Positions 24,272 to 33,044 of a stretch of DNA of 64,000 bases are shown here, piece after piece (position 1 is the stretch's first letter; each line of letters starts with the position of its first letter). Source of the DNA: Klebsiella huaxiensis (lineage in GTDB: Bacteria > Pseudomonadota > Gammaproteobacteria > Enterobacterales > Enterobacteriaceae); NCBI RefSeq assembly GCF_003261575.2, contig NZ_CP036175.1:2976001-3040000 (forward strand), in the 5' to 3' direction. A program made the translations under genes and the position numbers. Below the pieces are notes generated by a model, which was given only the letters and a program-made list of their open reading frames with translations, ran no database searches and was not told the origin of the DNA.

Positions 24272-24628
24272 CTATCGCTCAGCCAATACGAAACCGGCAT
24301 TGGCTGATGCCACAACCGAGACGAACACAAATGGCTCGGTACCTGTATTTCGCGCCCCGTGCACTTGGCCCGGTCTTGCCACGGCTATCTCACCTTCCCT
24401 GAGGGCACGAACAATCCCATTGCCCTGAAAGTAATCAGCCATTCCCGACAAAACAGTCCACGTGTCTTGGCCGTGAGGATGAATGTGAGCCGCAATTTCC
24501 TGCCCGGGATGGACATGCCAAACCACGATAATTGAGTCTCGGGTTTCAAGCACAACGGAACGAATAGGCTCGCCTTCGGACGGCTGAACATACTCGGCTA
24601 CAGAAAATATTCTCGATTCAACAGTCAT
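24272..24628 (-). CDS. Small cupin-domain protein, transposon passenger
   Basis: A 118-residue single-domain cupin. The first cupin motif carries the metal-binding histidines HVHPGQEIAAHIHPHGQDTW, and the second motif is around VARPGQVHGARNTG. Single-domain cupins include dioxygenases, isomerases and ligand sensors; the substrate is unknown. The ATG at 24628 has GAGGG at good spacing; a GTG six codons upstream overlaps that site. It is the only identifiable cargo enzyme of the transposon and does not resemble a resistance gene. Confidence 0.8.
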   Translation of the reverse strand: MTVESRIFSVAEYVQPSEGEPIRSVVLETRDSIIVVWHVHPGQEIAAHIHPHGQDTWTVLSGMADYFQGNGIVRALREGEIAVARPGQVHGARNTGTEPFVFVSVVASANAGFVLAER

Positions 24629-24935
24629 CGGTGATCCCTCTTTCACAGTGCCCCCAGACAGGCTGGATATGAGTTCTAACTCGAATTTGAACGGGAGGCT
24701 GGTCGTGCGGTCGTGCAGTTGCCGATGAGCGTGTCGGCTGCTGCCTCCTTGCCCACCAGCGAACCAGACGGTCGCATGCGCATCCTTTCTTATCGAAACT
24801 CGTTGAGATGATATGCAATCAAGAATAGAATTTCAAGAACTATTTTCGAGAATCGCAATGCCTTGATTCCCGTGCCGCGCCGGTTGCCTTGGCGGGCTTG
24901 TCACAAACCTACGTTTTCAAGAAGAAGGAAACCGC
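24629..24935. promoter_or_regulatory. Gap between cupin gene and tnpA; candidate res/promoter region
   Basis: This 307-bp stretch includes an AT-rich patch at about 24805-24870 that stands out in the GC-rich element. It holds TGCAATCAAGAATAG and, further on, the inverted-like GCAATGCCTTGATTC, which could be dyads of a res site or tnpA promoter elements. No gene is convincing here. AAGGAAACCGC just before 24936 is the tnpA ribosome site. Confidence 0.35.
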
Positions 24936-27902
24936 ATGCCCCGCCGTTCGATCCTCTCCGCCGCCGAGCGCGAAAGCCTGCTGGCGTTGCCGGACACCAA
25001 GGATGAGTTGATCCGTCACTACACGTTCAGCGAAAGCGACCTCTCCATCATCCGGCAGCGGCGCGGCCCGGCCAATCGGCTGGGCTTCGCGGTGCAGCTC
25101 TGCTACCTGCGCTTTCCCGGCGTCATCCTTGGCGCTGATGAGCCACCGTTCCCGCCATTGCTGAGACTGGTCGCCAACCAGCTCAAGGTCGGCATCGAAA
25201 GCTGGGACGAGTACGGGCAGCGTGAGCAGACCCGACGCGAGCACCTGGTCGAGCTGCAAACGGTGTTCGGCTTCCAGCCGTTCACGATTGGCCACTACCG
25301 GCAGGCTGTCCAGTTGCTGACCGAGCTGGCCATGCAAACCGACAAGGGCATCGTGCTGGCCAGAGCCTTGATCGAGCACCTGCGGCGGCAGTCGGTCATT
25401 GTGCCCGCCCTCAACGCCGTCGAGCGGGCGAGCGCCGAAGCGATTACCCGCGCCAACCGGCGTCTCTACGACGCCTTGGCTGAGCCGCTGACGGACGTGC
25501 ATCGCCGTCGCCTCGACGATCTGCTCAAGCGCCGCGACAACGGCAAGACGACGTGGCTGGCCTGGCTGCGGCAATCCCCGGTCAAACCGAACTCGCGGCA
25601 CATGCTGGAACACATCGAACGCCTCAAGGCGTGGCAGGCGCTCGACCTGCCCTCCGGCATCGAGCGGCTGGTTCACCAGAACCGGCTGCTCAAGATCGCC
25701 CGCGAGGGCGGCCAGATGACGCCCGCCGACCTGGCGAAGTTCGAGCCGCAGCGGCGTTACGCGACCCTGGTGGCGCTCGCCATCGAGGGCATGGCCACCG
25801 TCACCGACGAAATCATCGACCTGCATGACCGCATCCTGGGCAAGCTGTTCAATGCCGCCAAGAACAAGCATCAGCAGCAGTTCCAGGCATCCGGCAAGGC
25901 GATCAATGCCAAGGTGCGGCTGTTCGGGCGCATCGGCCAGGCGCTGATCGAGGCCAAGCAAGCGGGCCGCGATCCGTTCGCCGCCATCGAGGCCGTCATG
26001 TCCTGGGATGCTTTCGCCGAGAGCGTCACCGAAGCGCAGCGGCTCGCGCAACCCGAGGACTTCGATTTCCTGCACCGCATCGGCGAGAGCTACGCCACGC
26101 TGCGCCGCTACGCGCCGGAATTTCTCGACGTGCTCAAGTTGCGGGCCGCGCCCGCCGCCAAGGACGTACTCGACGCCATCGAGGTGCTGCGCAGCATGAA
26201 CAGCGACAACGCCCGCAAGGTGCCCACCGACGCGCCGACCGAGTTCATCAAGCCGCGCTGGCAGAAGCTGGTGATGACCGACACCGGCATCGACCGGCGC
26301 TACTACGAACTGTGCGCGCTGTCGGAGCTGAAGAACGCGCTGCGCTCCGGCGACATCTGGGTGCAAGGCTCGCGCCAGTTCAAGGACTTCGAGGACTACC
26401 TGGTGCCGCCCGCGAAATTCGCCAGCCTCAAGCAGGCCAGCGAATTGCCGCTGGCCGTGGCCACCGATTGCGACCAGTACCTGCATGACCGGCTGACGCT
26501 GCTGGAAACGCAGCTCGCCACCGTCAACCGCATGGCGCTGGCCAACGAGCTGCCGGACGCCATCATCACGGAGTCGGGCCTGAAGATCACGCCGCTCGAT
26601 GCGGCGGTGCCCGATACCGCACAGGCCCTGATCGACCAGACGGCGATGATCCTACCGCACGTCAAGATCACCGAATTGCTGCTGGAGGTAGACGAATGGA
26701 CGGGCTTCACCCGGCACTTCGCCCACCTGAAGTCAGGCGACCTGGCCAAGGACAAAAACCTGTTGCTGACCACGATCCTCGCCGACGCGATCAACCTGGG
26801 CCTGACCAAGATGGCGGAATCGTGCCCCGGCACGACCTACGCCAAGCTGGCCTGGCTGCAAGCCTGGCACATCCGCGACGAAACCTACGGGGCGGCACTG
26901 GCCGAGCTGGTCAACGCGCAGTTCCGACATCCCTTCGCCGAGCATTGGGGCGACGGCACCACGTCATCGTCGGACGGCCAGAACTTCCGCACCGGCAGCA
27001 AGGCCGAGAGCACCGGCCACATCAATCCGAAATACGGCAGCAGCCCAGGGCGGACGTTCTACACCCATATCTCCGACCAGTACGCGCCGTTCCACACCAA
27101 GGTCGTGAACGTCGGCGTGCGCGACTCGACCTACGTGCTCGACGGCCTGCTGTATCACGAATCCGACCTGCGGATCGAGGAGCACTACACCGACACGGCA
27201 GGGTTCACGGACCACGTCTTCGCGTTGATGCACCTGCTGGGCTTCCGCTTCGCCCCGCGCATTCGTGACCTGGGCGACACCAAGCTCTACATCCCGAAGG
27301 GCGATGCCACCTACGAGGCGTTGAAACCGATGATCGGCGGCACGCTCAACATCAAGCACGTCCGCGCCCATTGGGATGAAATCCTGCGGATGGCCACCTC
27401 GATCAAGCAGGGCACGGCGACGGCCTCGCTGATGCTCAGGAAGCTTGGCAGCTACCCGCGCCAGAACGGCCTGGCCGTCGCCCTGCGTGAGCTGGGACGC
27501 ATCGAGCGCACACTGTTCATCCTGGACTGGCTGCAAAGCGTCGAGCTGCGCCGCCGCGTGCATGCCGGGCTGAACAAAGGCGAGGCGCGCAACGCGCTGG
27601 CCCGCGCCGTGTTCTTCAACCGCCTGGGGGAAATCCGCGACCGCAGCTTCGAGCAGCAGCGCTACCGGGCCAGCGGCCTCAACCTGGTGACGGCGGCCAT
27701 CGTGCTATGGAACACGGTCTATCTGGAGCGGGCCGCGAACGCCTTGCGTGGCCACGGTCAAGCCGTCGATGACGGCCTGTTGCAGTACCTGTCGCCGCTC
27801 GGCTGGGAGCACATCAACCTGACCGGCGATTACCTCTGGCGCAGCAGCGCCAAGATCGGCGCGGGCAAGTTCAGGCCGCTACGGCCGCTGCAACCGGCTT
27901 AG
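24936..27902 (+). CDS. tnpA: Tn3-family transposase TnpA (Tn21-like)
   Basis: The 988-residue DDE transposase has the standard Tn3-family length. The N-terminal DUF4158 end-binding domain starts PRRSILSAAERESLLALP, and the catalytic region carries the family acids in ILADAINLGL (Asp), YTDTAGFTDHVF (Asp) and NKGEARNAL (Glu). Segments such as KPNSRHMLEHIERLK and LGSYPRQNGLAVALRELGRI are shared with Tn21/Tn501. It is intact. The TAG stop (27900-27902) lies inside the right inverted repeat. The EIID gene of the host operon begins 35 bp later, so tnpA transcription can run into it. Confidence 0.97.
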   Translation: MPRRSILSAAERESLLALPDTKDELIRHYTFSESDLSIIRQRRGPANRLGFAVQLCYLRFPGVILGADEPPFPPLLRLVANQLKVGIESWDEYGQREQTRREHLVELQTVFGFQPFTIGHYRQAVQLLTELAMQTDKGIVLARALIEHLRRQSVIVPALNAVERASAEAITRANRRLYDALAEPLTDVHRRRLDDLLKRRDNGKTTWLAWLRQSPVKPNSRHMLEHIERLKAWQALDLPSGIERLVHQNRLLKIAREGGQMTPADLAKFEPQRRYATLVALAIEGMATVTDEIIDLHDRILGKLFNAAKNKHQQQFQASGKAINAKVRLFGRIGQALIEAKQAGRDPFAAIEAVMSWDAFAESVTEAQRLAQPEDFDFLHRIGESYATLRRYAPEFLDVLKLRAAPAAKDVLDAIEVLRSMNSDNARKVPTDAPTEFIKPRWQKLVMTDTGIDRRYYELCALSELKNALRSGDIWVQGSRQFKDFEDYLVPPAKFASLKQASELPLAVATDCDQYLHDRLTLLETQLATVNRMALANELPDAIITESGLKITPLDAAVPDTAQALIDQTAMILPHVKITELLLEVDEWTGFTRHFAHLKSGDLAKDKNLLLTTILADAINLGLTKMAESCPGTTYAKLAWLQAWHIRDETYGAALAELVNAQFRHPFAEHWGDGTTSSSDGQNFRTGSKAESTGHINPKYGSSPGRTFYTHISDQYAPFHTKVVNVGVRDSTYVLDGLLYHESDLRIEEHYTDTAGFTDHVFALMHLLGFRFAPRIRDLGDTKLYIPKGDATYEALKPMIGGTLNIKHVRAHWDEILRMATSIKQGTATASLMLRKLGSYPRQNGLAVALRELGRIERTLFILDWLQSVELRRRVHAGLNKGEARNALARAVFFNRLGEIRDRSFEQQRYRASGLNLVTAAIVLWNTVYLERAANALRGHGQAVDDGLLQYLSPLGWEHINLTGDYLWRSSAKIGAGKFRPLRPLQPA

Positions 27903-27935
27903 CGTGCTTTATTTTCCGTTTTCTGAGACGACCCC
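27898..27935 (-). repeat. Transposon right terminal inverted repeat (38 bp)
   Basis: Exact reverse complement of the left repeat, ending GTTTTCTGAGACGACCCC. The tnpA stop codon overlaps its inner edge. Confidence 0.97.
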
Positions 27936-27940
27936 TATGA
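27936..27940. repeat. Target-site duplication, right copy (TATGA)
   Basis: Right copy of the 5-bp duplication. It supplies the ATG start codon (27937-27939) of EIID. Confidence 0.95.
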
Positions 27941-28788
27941 GCGACATCGCCTCTTATCGCGTGGTTGACACCTCAACCAAGGACAAAAAGCTGACGAAGC
28001 AGGACCTTAACCGCATTTTCTGGAATATCCAGTCAATGTCATTCTCCTTTAACTATGAGAAGTTACAGACCATCGGCTTTGCTCACTGCATGATCCCGGT
28101 TCTCGAGCGGCTTTATGCCGATGCCGATCAGGCCACGCGCATTAAAGCCATGAAGCGCCATCTGGAGTTTTACAACTCGCAGGTGAATACCGGCGCGCTG
28201 ATCATGGGCGTCACCGCCGCGCTCGAAGAAAAAACCACTGAAGAAGAAAAAGAAGCCGTTGTTTCGGTAAAAGCCGGGCTTATGGGGCCGCTTGCTGGTT
28301 TGGGCGACAGCTTGCTGAAATTTACCTGGTTGCCGATCTGCGGCAGTATTGGTGCGGCGTTTGCGCTCCAGGGAAATATTATCGGCCCTATTCTGATGTT
28401 TCTTCTGTTTAACATCGTCAACGTCGGCTCAAAGTATTTCTTTATCCACTACGGCTACAATAAAGGTGTCGATTTAATCGAACAGTCGAAAAACTCGAAT
28501 ATTATTCAGCGTATTTCCAACGTTGCCAACGTGGTCGGCGTCATGGTACTGGGGTCGCTAATTGCCACCACGGTGAAAGTATCAACGCCGCTGGTGATCG
28601 CTGTTGGGGAACAGTCGATCAAAGTGCAAGAGATGTTCGATAAAGTTATTCCCAATCTGCTCACTCTACTATTTGCTCTGGGTATCTTTTTCCTGGTCAA
28701 AAAGTTTAAAGGTAAACATACCGTCGCTCTTATCGTCGGCATGATGGTTATTGGGGTGATCTGCTCGACATTGGGAATCTTAAATTAA
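27937..28788 (+). CDS. PTS mannose-family EIID component, start codon rebuilt by transposon duplication
   Basis: A 283-residue membrane component of the mannose-family permease (KKLTKQDLNRIFWNIQSMSF, MSFSFNYEKLQTIGFAHCMI, GLMGPLAGLGDSLLKFTWLPI). The true start is the ATG in the right TATGA copy. A longer frame runs into the transposon end but is not native. Before insertion the gene overlapped the EIIC stop by four bases and was coupled to it; now the bases upstream are the inverted repeat, which offers no strong ribosome site (only GAGACG). The protein is intact but expression is probably reduced or driven from tnpA. Confidence 0.92.
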   Translation: MSDIASYRVVDTSTKDKKLTKQDLNRIFWNIQSMSFSFNYEKLQTIGFAHCMIPVLERLYADADQATRIKAMKRHLEFYNSQVNTGALIMGVTAALEEKTTEEEKEAVVSVKAGLMGPLAGLGDSLLKFTWLPICGSIGAAFALQGNIIGPILMFLLFNIVNVGSKYFFIHYGYNKGVDLIEQSKNSNIIQRISNVANVVGVMVLGSLIATTVKVSTPLVIAVGEQSIKVQEMFDKVIPNLLTLLFALGIFFLVKKFKGKHTVALIVGMMVIGVICSTLGILN

Positions 28789-28799
28789 AGGGATTAAGC

Positions 28800-29852
28800 A
28801 TGAATGAAATATTGCAGTTTTCAGTTATTCGCAAAAATCTAACGCAGCTTGAAATTCGCTTCTCACCATCGCTGGACAACGCCGCGCTTTACTGGACGCG
28901 GGAAAATAGTGTCAACACAACGGAACGCCAGCTTATTACCGACTGTGCTGTCGACGCGGTGTATTTGGATGACCCTTTGCAGGCAGAGCAACGTATCTAT
29001 TTTATTCTTGAGCATGCGGGAAAATCCTGGCTGTTTGCCGAAAGAACCCTACCGGTATCCGGCATCAATAATTTCAGGGACATGGGCGGCTATATCGGCG
29101 CGGAGGGGAAAAGGGTTAAATGGGGCATGTTCTACCGCTCCAACCATTTGCACAATCTGCACCCTCAGGCCCGGACCTATCTGGAAGGCTTGCACGTTAA
29201 AACTATTATCGATTACCGCAGTGCCAATGAAATAGCTAAGAGCCCCAATTGCTCTATTGGTGAACATCAAACTTTTCACCTGGATGCTACAGCGCAAACC
29301 GCTGAGTTAGCCGCCCAGTTTGCCGCTGAACCGAGTAATGAGGATCGTGCCCTGATAGAAAGTGTGATAAGCGATATCCCTGGTGAATTAATTAATGGTC
29401 AGGGAGGCCAGGTTATTGAGCAGTATCGTAATTTCGTGGTCAGTGAGAAGTCAAAAAATGCTTTTAAGGCAATGGTTAATGTGCTGCTTGACCCCGGTAA
29501 TACGCCGAATATTCAGCACTGTCGCGGTGGCAAGGATCGCACCGGCTATGGTGCCCTGCTGATTCTCTCCATGCTGGGCGTTTCTGAGCAGGACATTATT
29601 GCCGACTATATGCTCACTGGCGCTAACCGCCTGGAGCGCAACAACGTGAAAATGGCCGCCTATCGGCAGATTACCGATAATCAGGATGTTCTCGATTATT
29701 TACTTACGCTGATCGATACCCGCGAAGTGTTTATTGTTGAAGCACTAAATGCCATGAAGGCCATGTCTGGCAGTGTTAATGATTATATTAAAACTGAGCT
29801 GGGTTTTAGCGATGCTGACTTTAAAACAATGCAGGGAAATTATTTAGAATAA
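28800..29852 (+). CDS. Tyrosine/dual-specificity phosphatase (Y_phosphatase3 type) of the PTS operon
   Basis: A 350-residue cytosolic protein. The N-terminal third (1-85) is an unknown beta-rich domain; the rest is a protein-tyrosine-phosphatase fold with INNFRDMGGY (89-98), the DYRS general-acid region near 139 and the P-loop HCRGGKDRTGYG with Cys241 and Arg247 (CX5R). AAAGGGA precedes the start, 11 bp after EIID. Such enzymes remove phosphate from protein tyrosine, phosphoinositides or sugar phosphates. Its position in a PTS operon suggests it acts on the phosphorylated sugar or its regulator, but no substrate can be read. Confidence 0.85.
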   Translation: MNEILQFSVIRKNLTQLEIRFSPSLDNAALYWTRENSVNTTERQLITDCAVDAVYLDDPLQAEQRIYFILEHAGKSWLFAERTLPVSGINNFRDMGGYIGAEGKRVKWGMFYRSNHLHNLHPQARTYLEGLHVKTIIDYRSANEIAKSPNCSIGEHQTFHLDATAQTAELAAQFAAEPSNEDRALIESVISDIPGELINGQGGQVIEQYRNFVVSEKSKNAFKAMVNVLLDPGNTPNIQHCRGGKDRTGYGALLILSMLGVSEQDIIADYMLTGANRLERNNVKMAAYRQITDNQDVLDYLLTLIDTREVFIVEALNAMKAMSGSVNDYIKTELGFSDADFKTMQGNYLE

Positions 29853-29888
29853 GTCCATCACGCGCTGATTGAAAATATAGGTATAAGT

Positions 29889-29915
29889 AAGCCTCCAGCG
29901 CCAGCATGGAGGCTT
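29889..29915. terminator. Bidirectional terminator between phosphatase and TonB receptor
   Basis: AAGCCTCCA and TGGAGGCTT form a perfect 9-bp stem around a 9-base loop, followed on the plus strand by CTCTTT. The two flanking genes converge on it. Confidence 0.75.
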
Positions 29916-29919
29916 CTCT

Positions 29920-31917
29920 TTAGAACTCAATGCGGCCGCCGAAATTATAACGCCGCCCTTCGAGCATCGACGTTTGCCGATATGACGTGGTGTAAATCGG
30001 ATTCACATTAAATAGATTGTAGATACCGCTCATCAGCGTAACGTGCTTATTCAGGTGATAACGCGCACCTAAATCAACCAGCGCATAGGCCTCTGTTGAA
30101 CTGGATTTGCCGATATCCGGCGAATTACTACGCCAGCTCGCCTTGGTCCATAGTTCCAGATCGTTCGTCGTATTCCAGGTTAGTGATACGTTGGCCATGC
30201 TGCTTGGGAAATCACTCAGCGCATAACCCTTATAGTCACCGCTTTTCTGCTCACTGTGCGTATAGGTGTAGTTCACGTTGGCTTTCAGCGCAGCGGTAGC
30301 CTGCCAGTCGCCGTTCAGCTCCAGACCATAAATCTCCGCATCACCCACGTTAATGTATTGCGACACGGTGTCAGCGGTATAGCCATTGTATTGACACTGC
30401 TGGGTAGCAGAGGAAGTACAGATGGTGTGATCGCTGATTTTGTCCTTGAATTTGGTATGGAAGATGGTGGCATCCAGCGCCAGCGCATCTTTCTGCCAGT
30501 ACACGCCCAGTTCGGTGTTGATACTCTGTTCCGGCTTCAGGTCATCATTACCAATACCGATTTCAGAATAGGGATAAGCACCATAGACGCTGGTAAAACC
30601 GGCATTATTCTGACGCAGGTCCGGCTTCTTATAACCCGCGGAAACACCCCCTTTCAGCGCCCAGACCTCATCGATAGCCCAGTTACCGTACAGCTTCGGC
30701 GTCACGTGATAGCCAAAATAACTATCATGATCCAGACGCGCCGAGGTCGTCAGCGTGAAGTCCGGCACAATCATCCACGCGTCTTCTGCAAATACCGCCC
30801 AACCGTGGCGGGTGATCTTGCTGACCGGGGTTACGCCAGGTGCCTGTTTGTCTTCTATGCCGAAGGTGTCATTCAGTTCATTGCGCGTAAAGTTCACGCC
30901 CAGCGTTAACTTGTGATCGGCCAGCGTAAAGGTGTTCGCACTATTGGCTTCGAAGTTATTCTGCTTAATAAACTGCGAATCCATGCCGGGCACGCGATAC
31001 TCCGTGCGGGCTTTCTCGTAGCTGATAAAGTTCTTCACTTCTACGAGGTCATCGCCGTACCAGGCGTGCTGTGAAAGTGAGGCCGCATCGCGGTCAAAGC
31101 CCCAGTACCACTGCTTATCGTTATGGGTTTTCTCCTGATTGCCTTTGGAGGCGTTCAGATCCCAAAGCTGAGTATCGGTGGGCGACATAGAAATCGTTGC
31201 ATCCAGATTCCCTGCCTGATGTTTAACAAAACGTTCTTTGGTCGGACTATCATCATCGCGGCGGTCAAGATAATCCGCCCCCACGCTCACCCCGAGCTTG
31301 CCCGGGATCACCGGCCCCATAAAGAAAGCGTTGGTCTGGTTGGTATTACCGTATTCGCTTTTCTCCTGCAGGAAGTAATTATCCTCCAGCACTCCCGTCC
31401 ATTTATCGAGGTTGTAAGCCTTCTTGGTGATGACGTTAACCACGCCGCCGATGGAGTCCGAACCATACAGCGAAGACATCGGCCCGCGAATCACCTCAAC
31501 CCGTTCGATAGCGGCCAGCGGCGGCATAAAGGCCGCCTCAGTCCCGATATGGTGTCCGTAAGGCCGGGATTCGCGGGTAGACTGCTTGATGCCGTTGACC
31601 ATAAACGAGGTATACGACGAATCCATACCGCGCATCTGCACATCGCCGGTTGCCAGGCTGCCGTGACCGTTGCCCACCAGCACACCCGGCATTTCGCGAA
31701 TGGCTTCCGTCACGTTCTGATTCGAACGGGTATTCAGCGCTTTCTCATCGAGCACCGAGATCGTCGCGGGTGCCTCGCGTCTCTCCTGGCTGAATCCGGT
31801 GGCGGTCACCACCATCTGCTCTTCGTTGATGGGCGTGCTGTCTGCTGCGTAAACGGCCGCTGACAGATTGGCGAAGGCGAGCGCAATCGCCACGTCCATG
31901 CGTGTCTTAATCGTCAC
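29920..31917 (-). CDS. TonB-dependent outer-membrane siderophore receptor (CirA-like)
   Basis: A 665-residue receptor with a signal peptide (cleavage near AVYAAD), a TonB box (EEQMVVTATG), a plug domain (about 40-165, with RGMDSSYTSFMVNG and ERVEVIRGPMSSLYGSDSIG) and a 22-strand barrel ending in the canonical aromatic YNFGGRIEF. Plug and length resemble catecholate receptors CirA/IrgA. The start is a GTG with AAGGA seven bases upstream. It follows a YncE-like gene by 10 bp, and the promoter of the pair carries a Fur box, so iron-regulated ferric-siderophore uptake is likely. The ligand is not known. Confidence 0.9.
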   Translation of the reverse strand: MTIKTRMDVAIALAFANLSAAVYAADSTPINEEQMVVTATGFSQERREAPATISVLDEKALNTRSNQNVTEAIREMPGVLVGNGHGSLATGDVQMRGMDSSYTSFMVNGIKQSTRESRPYGHHIGTEAAFMPPLAAIERVEVIRGPMSSLYGSDSIGGVVNVITKKAYNLDKWTGVLEDNYFLQEKSEYGNTNQTNAFFMGPVIPGKLGVSVGADYLDRRDDDSPTKERFVKHQAGNLDATISMSPTDTQLWDLNASKGNQEKTHNDKQWYWGFDRDAASLSQHAWYGDDLVEVKNFISYEKARTEYRVPGMDSQFIKQNNFEANSANTFTLADHKLTLGVNFTRNELNDTFGIEDKQAPGVTPVSKITRHGWAVFAEDAWMIVPDFTLTTSARLDHDSYFGYHVTPKLYGNWAIDEVWALKGGVSAGYKKPDLRQNNAGFTSVYGAYPYSEIGIGNDDLKPEQSINTELGVYWQKDALALDATIFHTKFKDKISDHTICTSSATQQCQYNGYTADTVSQYINVGDAEIYGLELNGDWQATAALKANVNYTYTHSEQKSGDYKGYALSDFPSSMANVSLTWNTTNDLELWTKASWRSNSPDIGKSSSTEAYALVDLGARYHLNKHVTLMSGIYNLFNVNPIYTTSYRQTSMLEGRRYNFGGRIEF

Positions 31918-31927
31918 AAAAAAGTCC

Positions 31928-32986
31928 TTAGAATTTGGTTAGATCAATCTTGAGAACGTAGTCAGCCTGGTCGGTTTTTTCGTCCTGCTTGACGCTGGCA
32001 TAAAGCGTTCTGCCATCCGCAGAAAGCACCAGGCTGTTGGGCATGGCCGCCGTTTTGATAGTGTGTTTGACACCGTTGGTTTTCGCGTCGATCACGCTAA
32101 TCGAGCGGTCGTTGCGATGGGTAACGTAGATCTCATTGCGTGCGGCGTTATACAGCACCGCGATCGAGTTAGGTGTGGCAATACGCTGAACCAGCTTGCC
32201 GGAGTCCAGTTGCACCACCAGCACATCGCGGGTATTGGTATCAGCGATGTACCCGACTCCCGCAGCGCTATTCAGGGCGATGTTCAGGAAATAATGCTCA
32301 GTTTCAGCTGGATCAACCTTCACGCGGGAAAGCAGTTTCGATGTTTTGCCATCAAGGGTAACCAGCTCCCCATTACCGGTGACCACATAAACTTTCTCAC
32401 CCGCGGCATCCACAGCAAAACCCACCGGCTCGATTTTGCCGATCGTTTCCAGCAACTGTTGTTTACGCGTATCGACGACCCAAAGCAGGCCTTTGTCTTT
32501 ACGTCCAATCCCGGAAACATACAGGCGCTGATTCTGCTTATCGAGCACGACTTCACGAACGTGAGCCTTTTTATCAGGATCCGAATCATCGCTTAGCTGA
32601 ATAGTTTTAATCACTTTGTTGGTCAGCGTATCCAGAAGCGTGACTGAACCGTCCATGGCGTTACCCAAATACAGGATATGATTTTCTTCATCCAGAGAGA
32701 GCGCAAAGGTACGCCGCTCGGTGGCTATCTTCTCATTAATCTGCAAGGAGTCGGCGGCCAGGCGAAATACCACGCCGGCCGTTTTATCTTTCTCAAAGGA
32801 GGGTGCCGAGGCGGCAAAGATCGTCTTCTGACCGTTATCATAGGCCAGCTCATAAACCCCATGACCCAATGGCTGTGAGCGGAAATCCTTCTCGCTGAAA
32901 TCCTTTGCCGATGCAGAGAGAACATGAAGAGAAAGCGAAACGGCCAGCGCGCAGAGCGTGGCTCTCTTTACAGATGCAGTAGACAT
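31928..32986 (-). CDS. YncE-like exported seven-bladed beta-propeller
   Basis: A 352-residue protein with a signal peptide (LCALAVSLSLHVLSASAKDF) and repeated YVTN-type blades (LYLGNAMDGSVTLLDT, VYVVTGNGELVTLDG, IYVTHRNDRSISVIDAK, LYASVKQDEKTD). It resembles E. coli YncE, an iron-regulated periplasmic propeller encoded next to the TonB receptor YncD/PqqU. Here too it pairs with a TonB receptor, which it precedes by 10 bp. Its role is unproven; it may bind the ligand or the receptor on the periplasmic side. Confidence 0.87.
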   Translation of the reverse strand: MSTASVKRATLCALAVSLSLHVLSASAKDFSEKDFRSQPLGHGVYELAYDNGQKTIFAASAPSFEKDKTAGVVFRLAADSLQINEKIATERRTFALSLDEENHILYLGNAMDGSVTLLDTLTNKVIKTIQLSDDSDPDKKAHVREVVLDKQNQRLYVSGIGRKDKGLLWVVDTRKQQLLETIGKIEPVGFAVDAAGEKVYVVTGNGELVTLDGKTSKLLSRVKVDPAETEHYFLNIALNSAAGVGYIADTNTRDVLVVQLDSGKLVQRIATPNSIAVLYNAARNEIYVTHRNDRSISVIDAKTNGVKHTIKTAAMPNSLVLSADGRTLYASVKQDEKTDQADYVLKIDLTKF

Positions 32987-33025
32987 GTAATTTTTCTTTA
33001 CAGTAGTTTACGGAATGCAAACAAT

Positions 33026-33044
33026 AATGAAAACGAATATCATT
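33026..33044. promoter_or_regulatory. Fur box ahead of the yncE-like/TonB-receptor pair
   Basis: On the minus strand AATGATATTCGTTTTCATT is close to the Fur consensus GATAATGATAATCATTATC, and it is bracketed by GCAAA/TTTGC (33017-33047). It lies 40-58 bp ahead of the YncE-like start, a normal place for Fur repression under iron. Confidence 0.75.

Larger units (their letters stand above)
22242..27935 (+). mobile_element. Complete Tn3-family (Tn21-like) transposon, 5,694 bp
   Basis: The element is bounded by perfect 38-bp inverted repeats and flanked by TATGA duplications. It carries a Tn21-type transposase reading to the right end, a serine resolvase reading to the left end, three short genes coupled to the resolvase, and a cupin gene. 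There is no resistance, mercury or integron module. It is visibly more GC-rich than its surroundings. The perfect ends, intact tnpA and intact duplication indicate a recent insertion that may still be active. It separates EIIC from EIID without removing a base. Confidence 0.95.

Noticed and set aside
24909..26486. A 525-codon frame on the minus strand inside the transposase
   Set aside because: It is the GC-rich shadow of tnpA; its repetitive Gln/Gly/Arg/Leu composition is typical of antisense frames and it has no domain.
22242..27935. Resistance, mercury or integron cargo in the transposon
   Set aside because: All frames in the element were read; only transposition genes, three unknown genes and a cupin are present.
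27904..27936. EIID starting inside the transposon end (longer frame)
   Set aside because: The extra eleven codons come from the inverted repeat; the native start is the ATG in the TATGA duplication.
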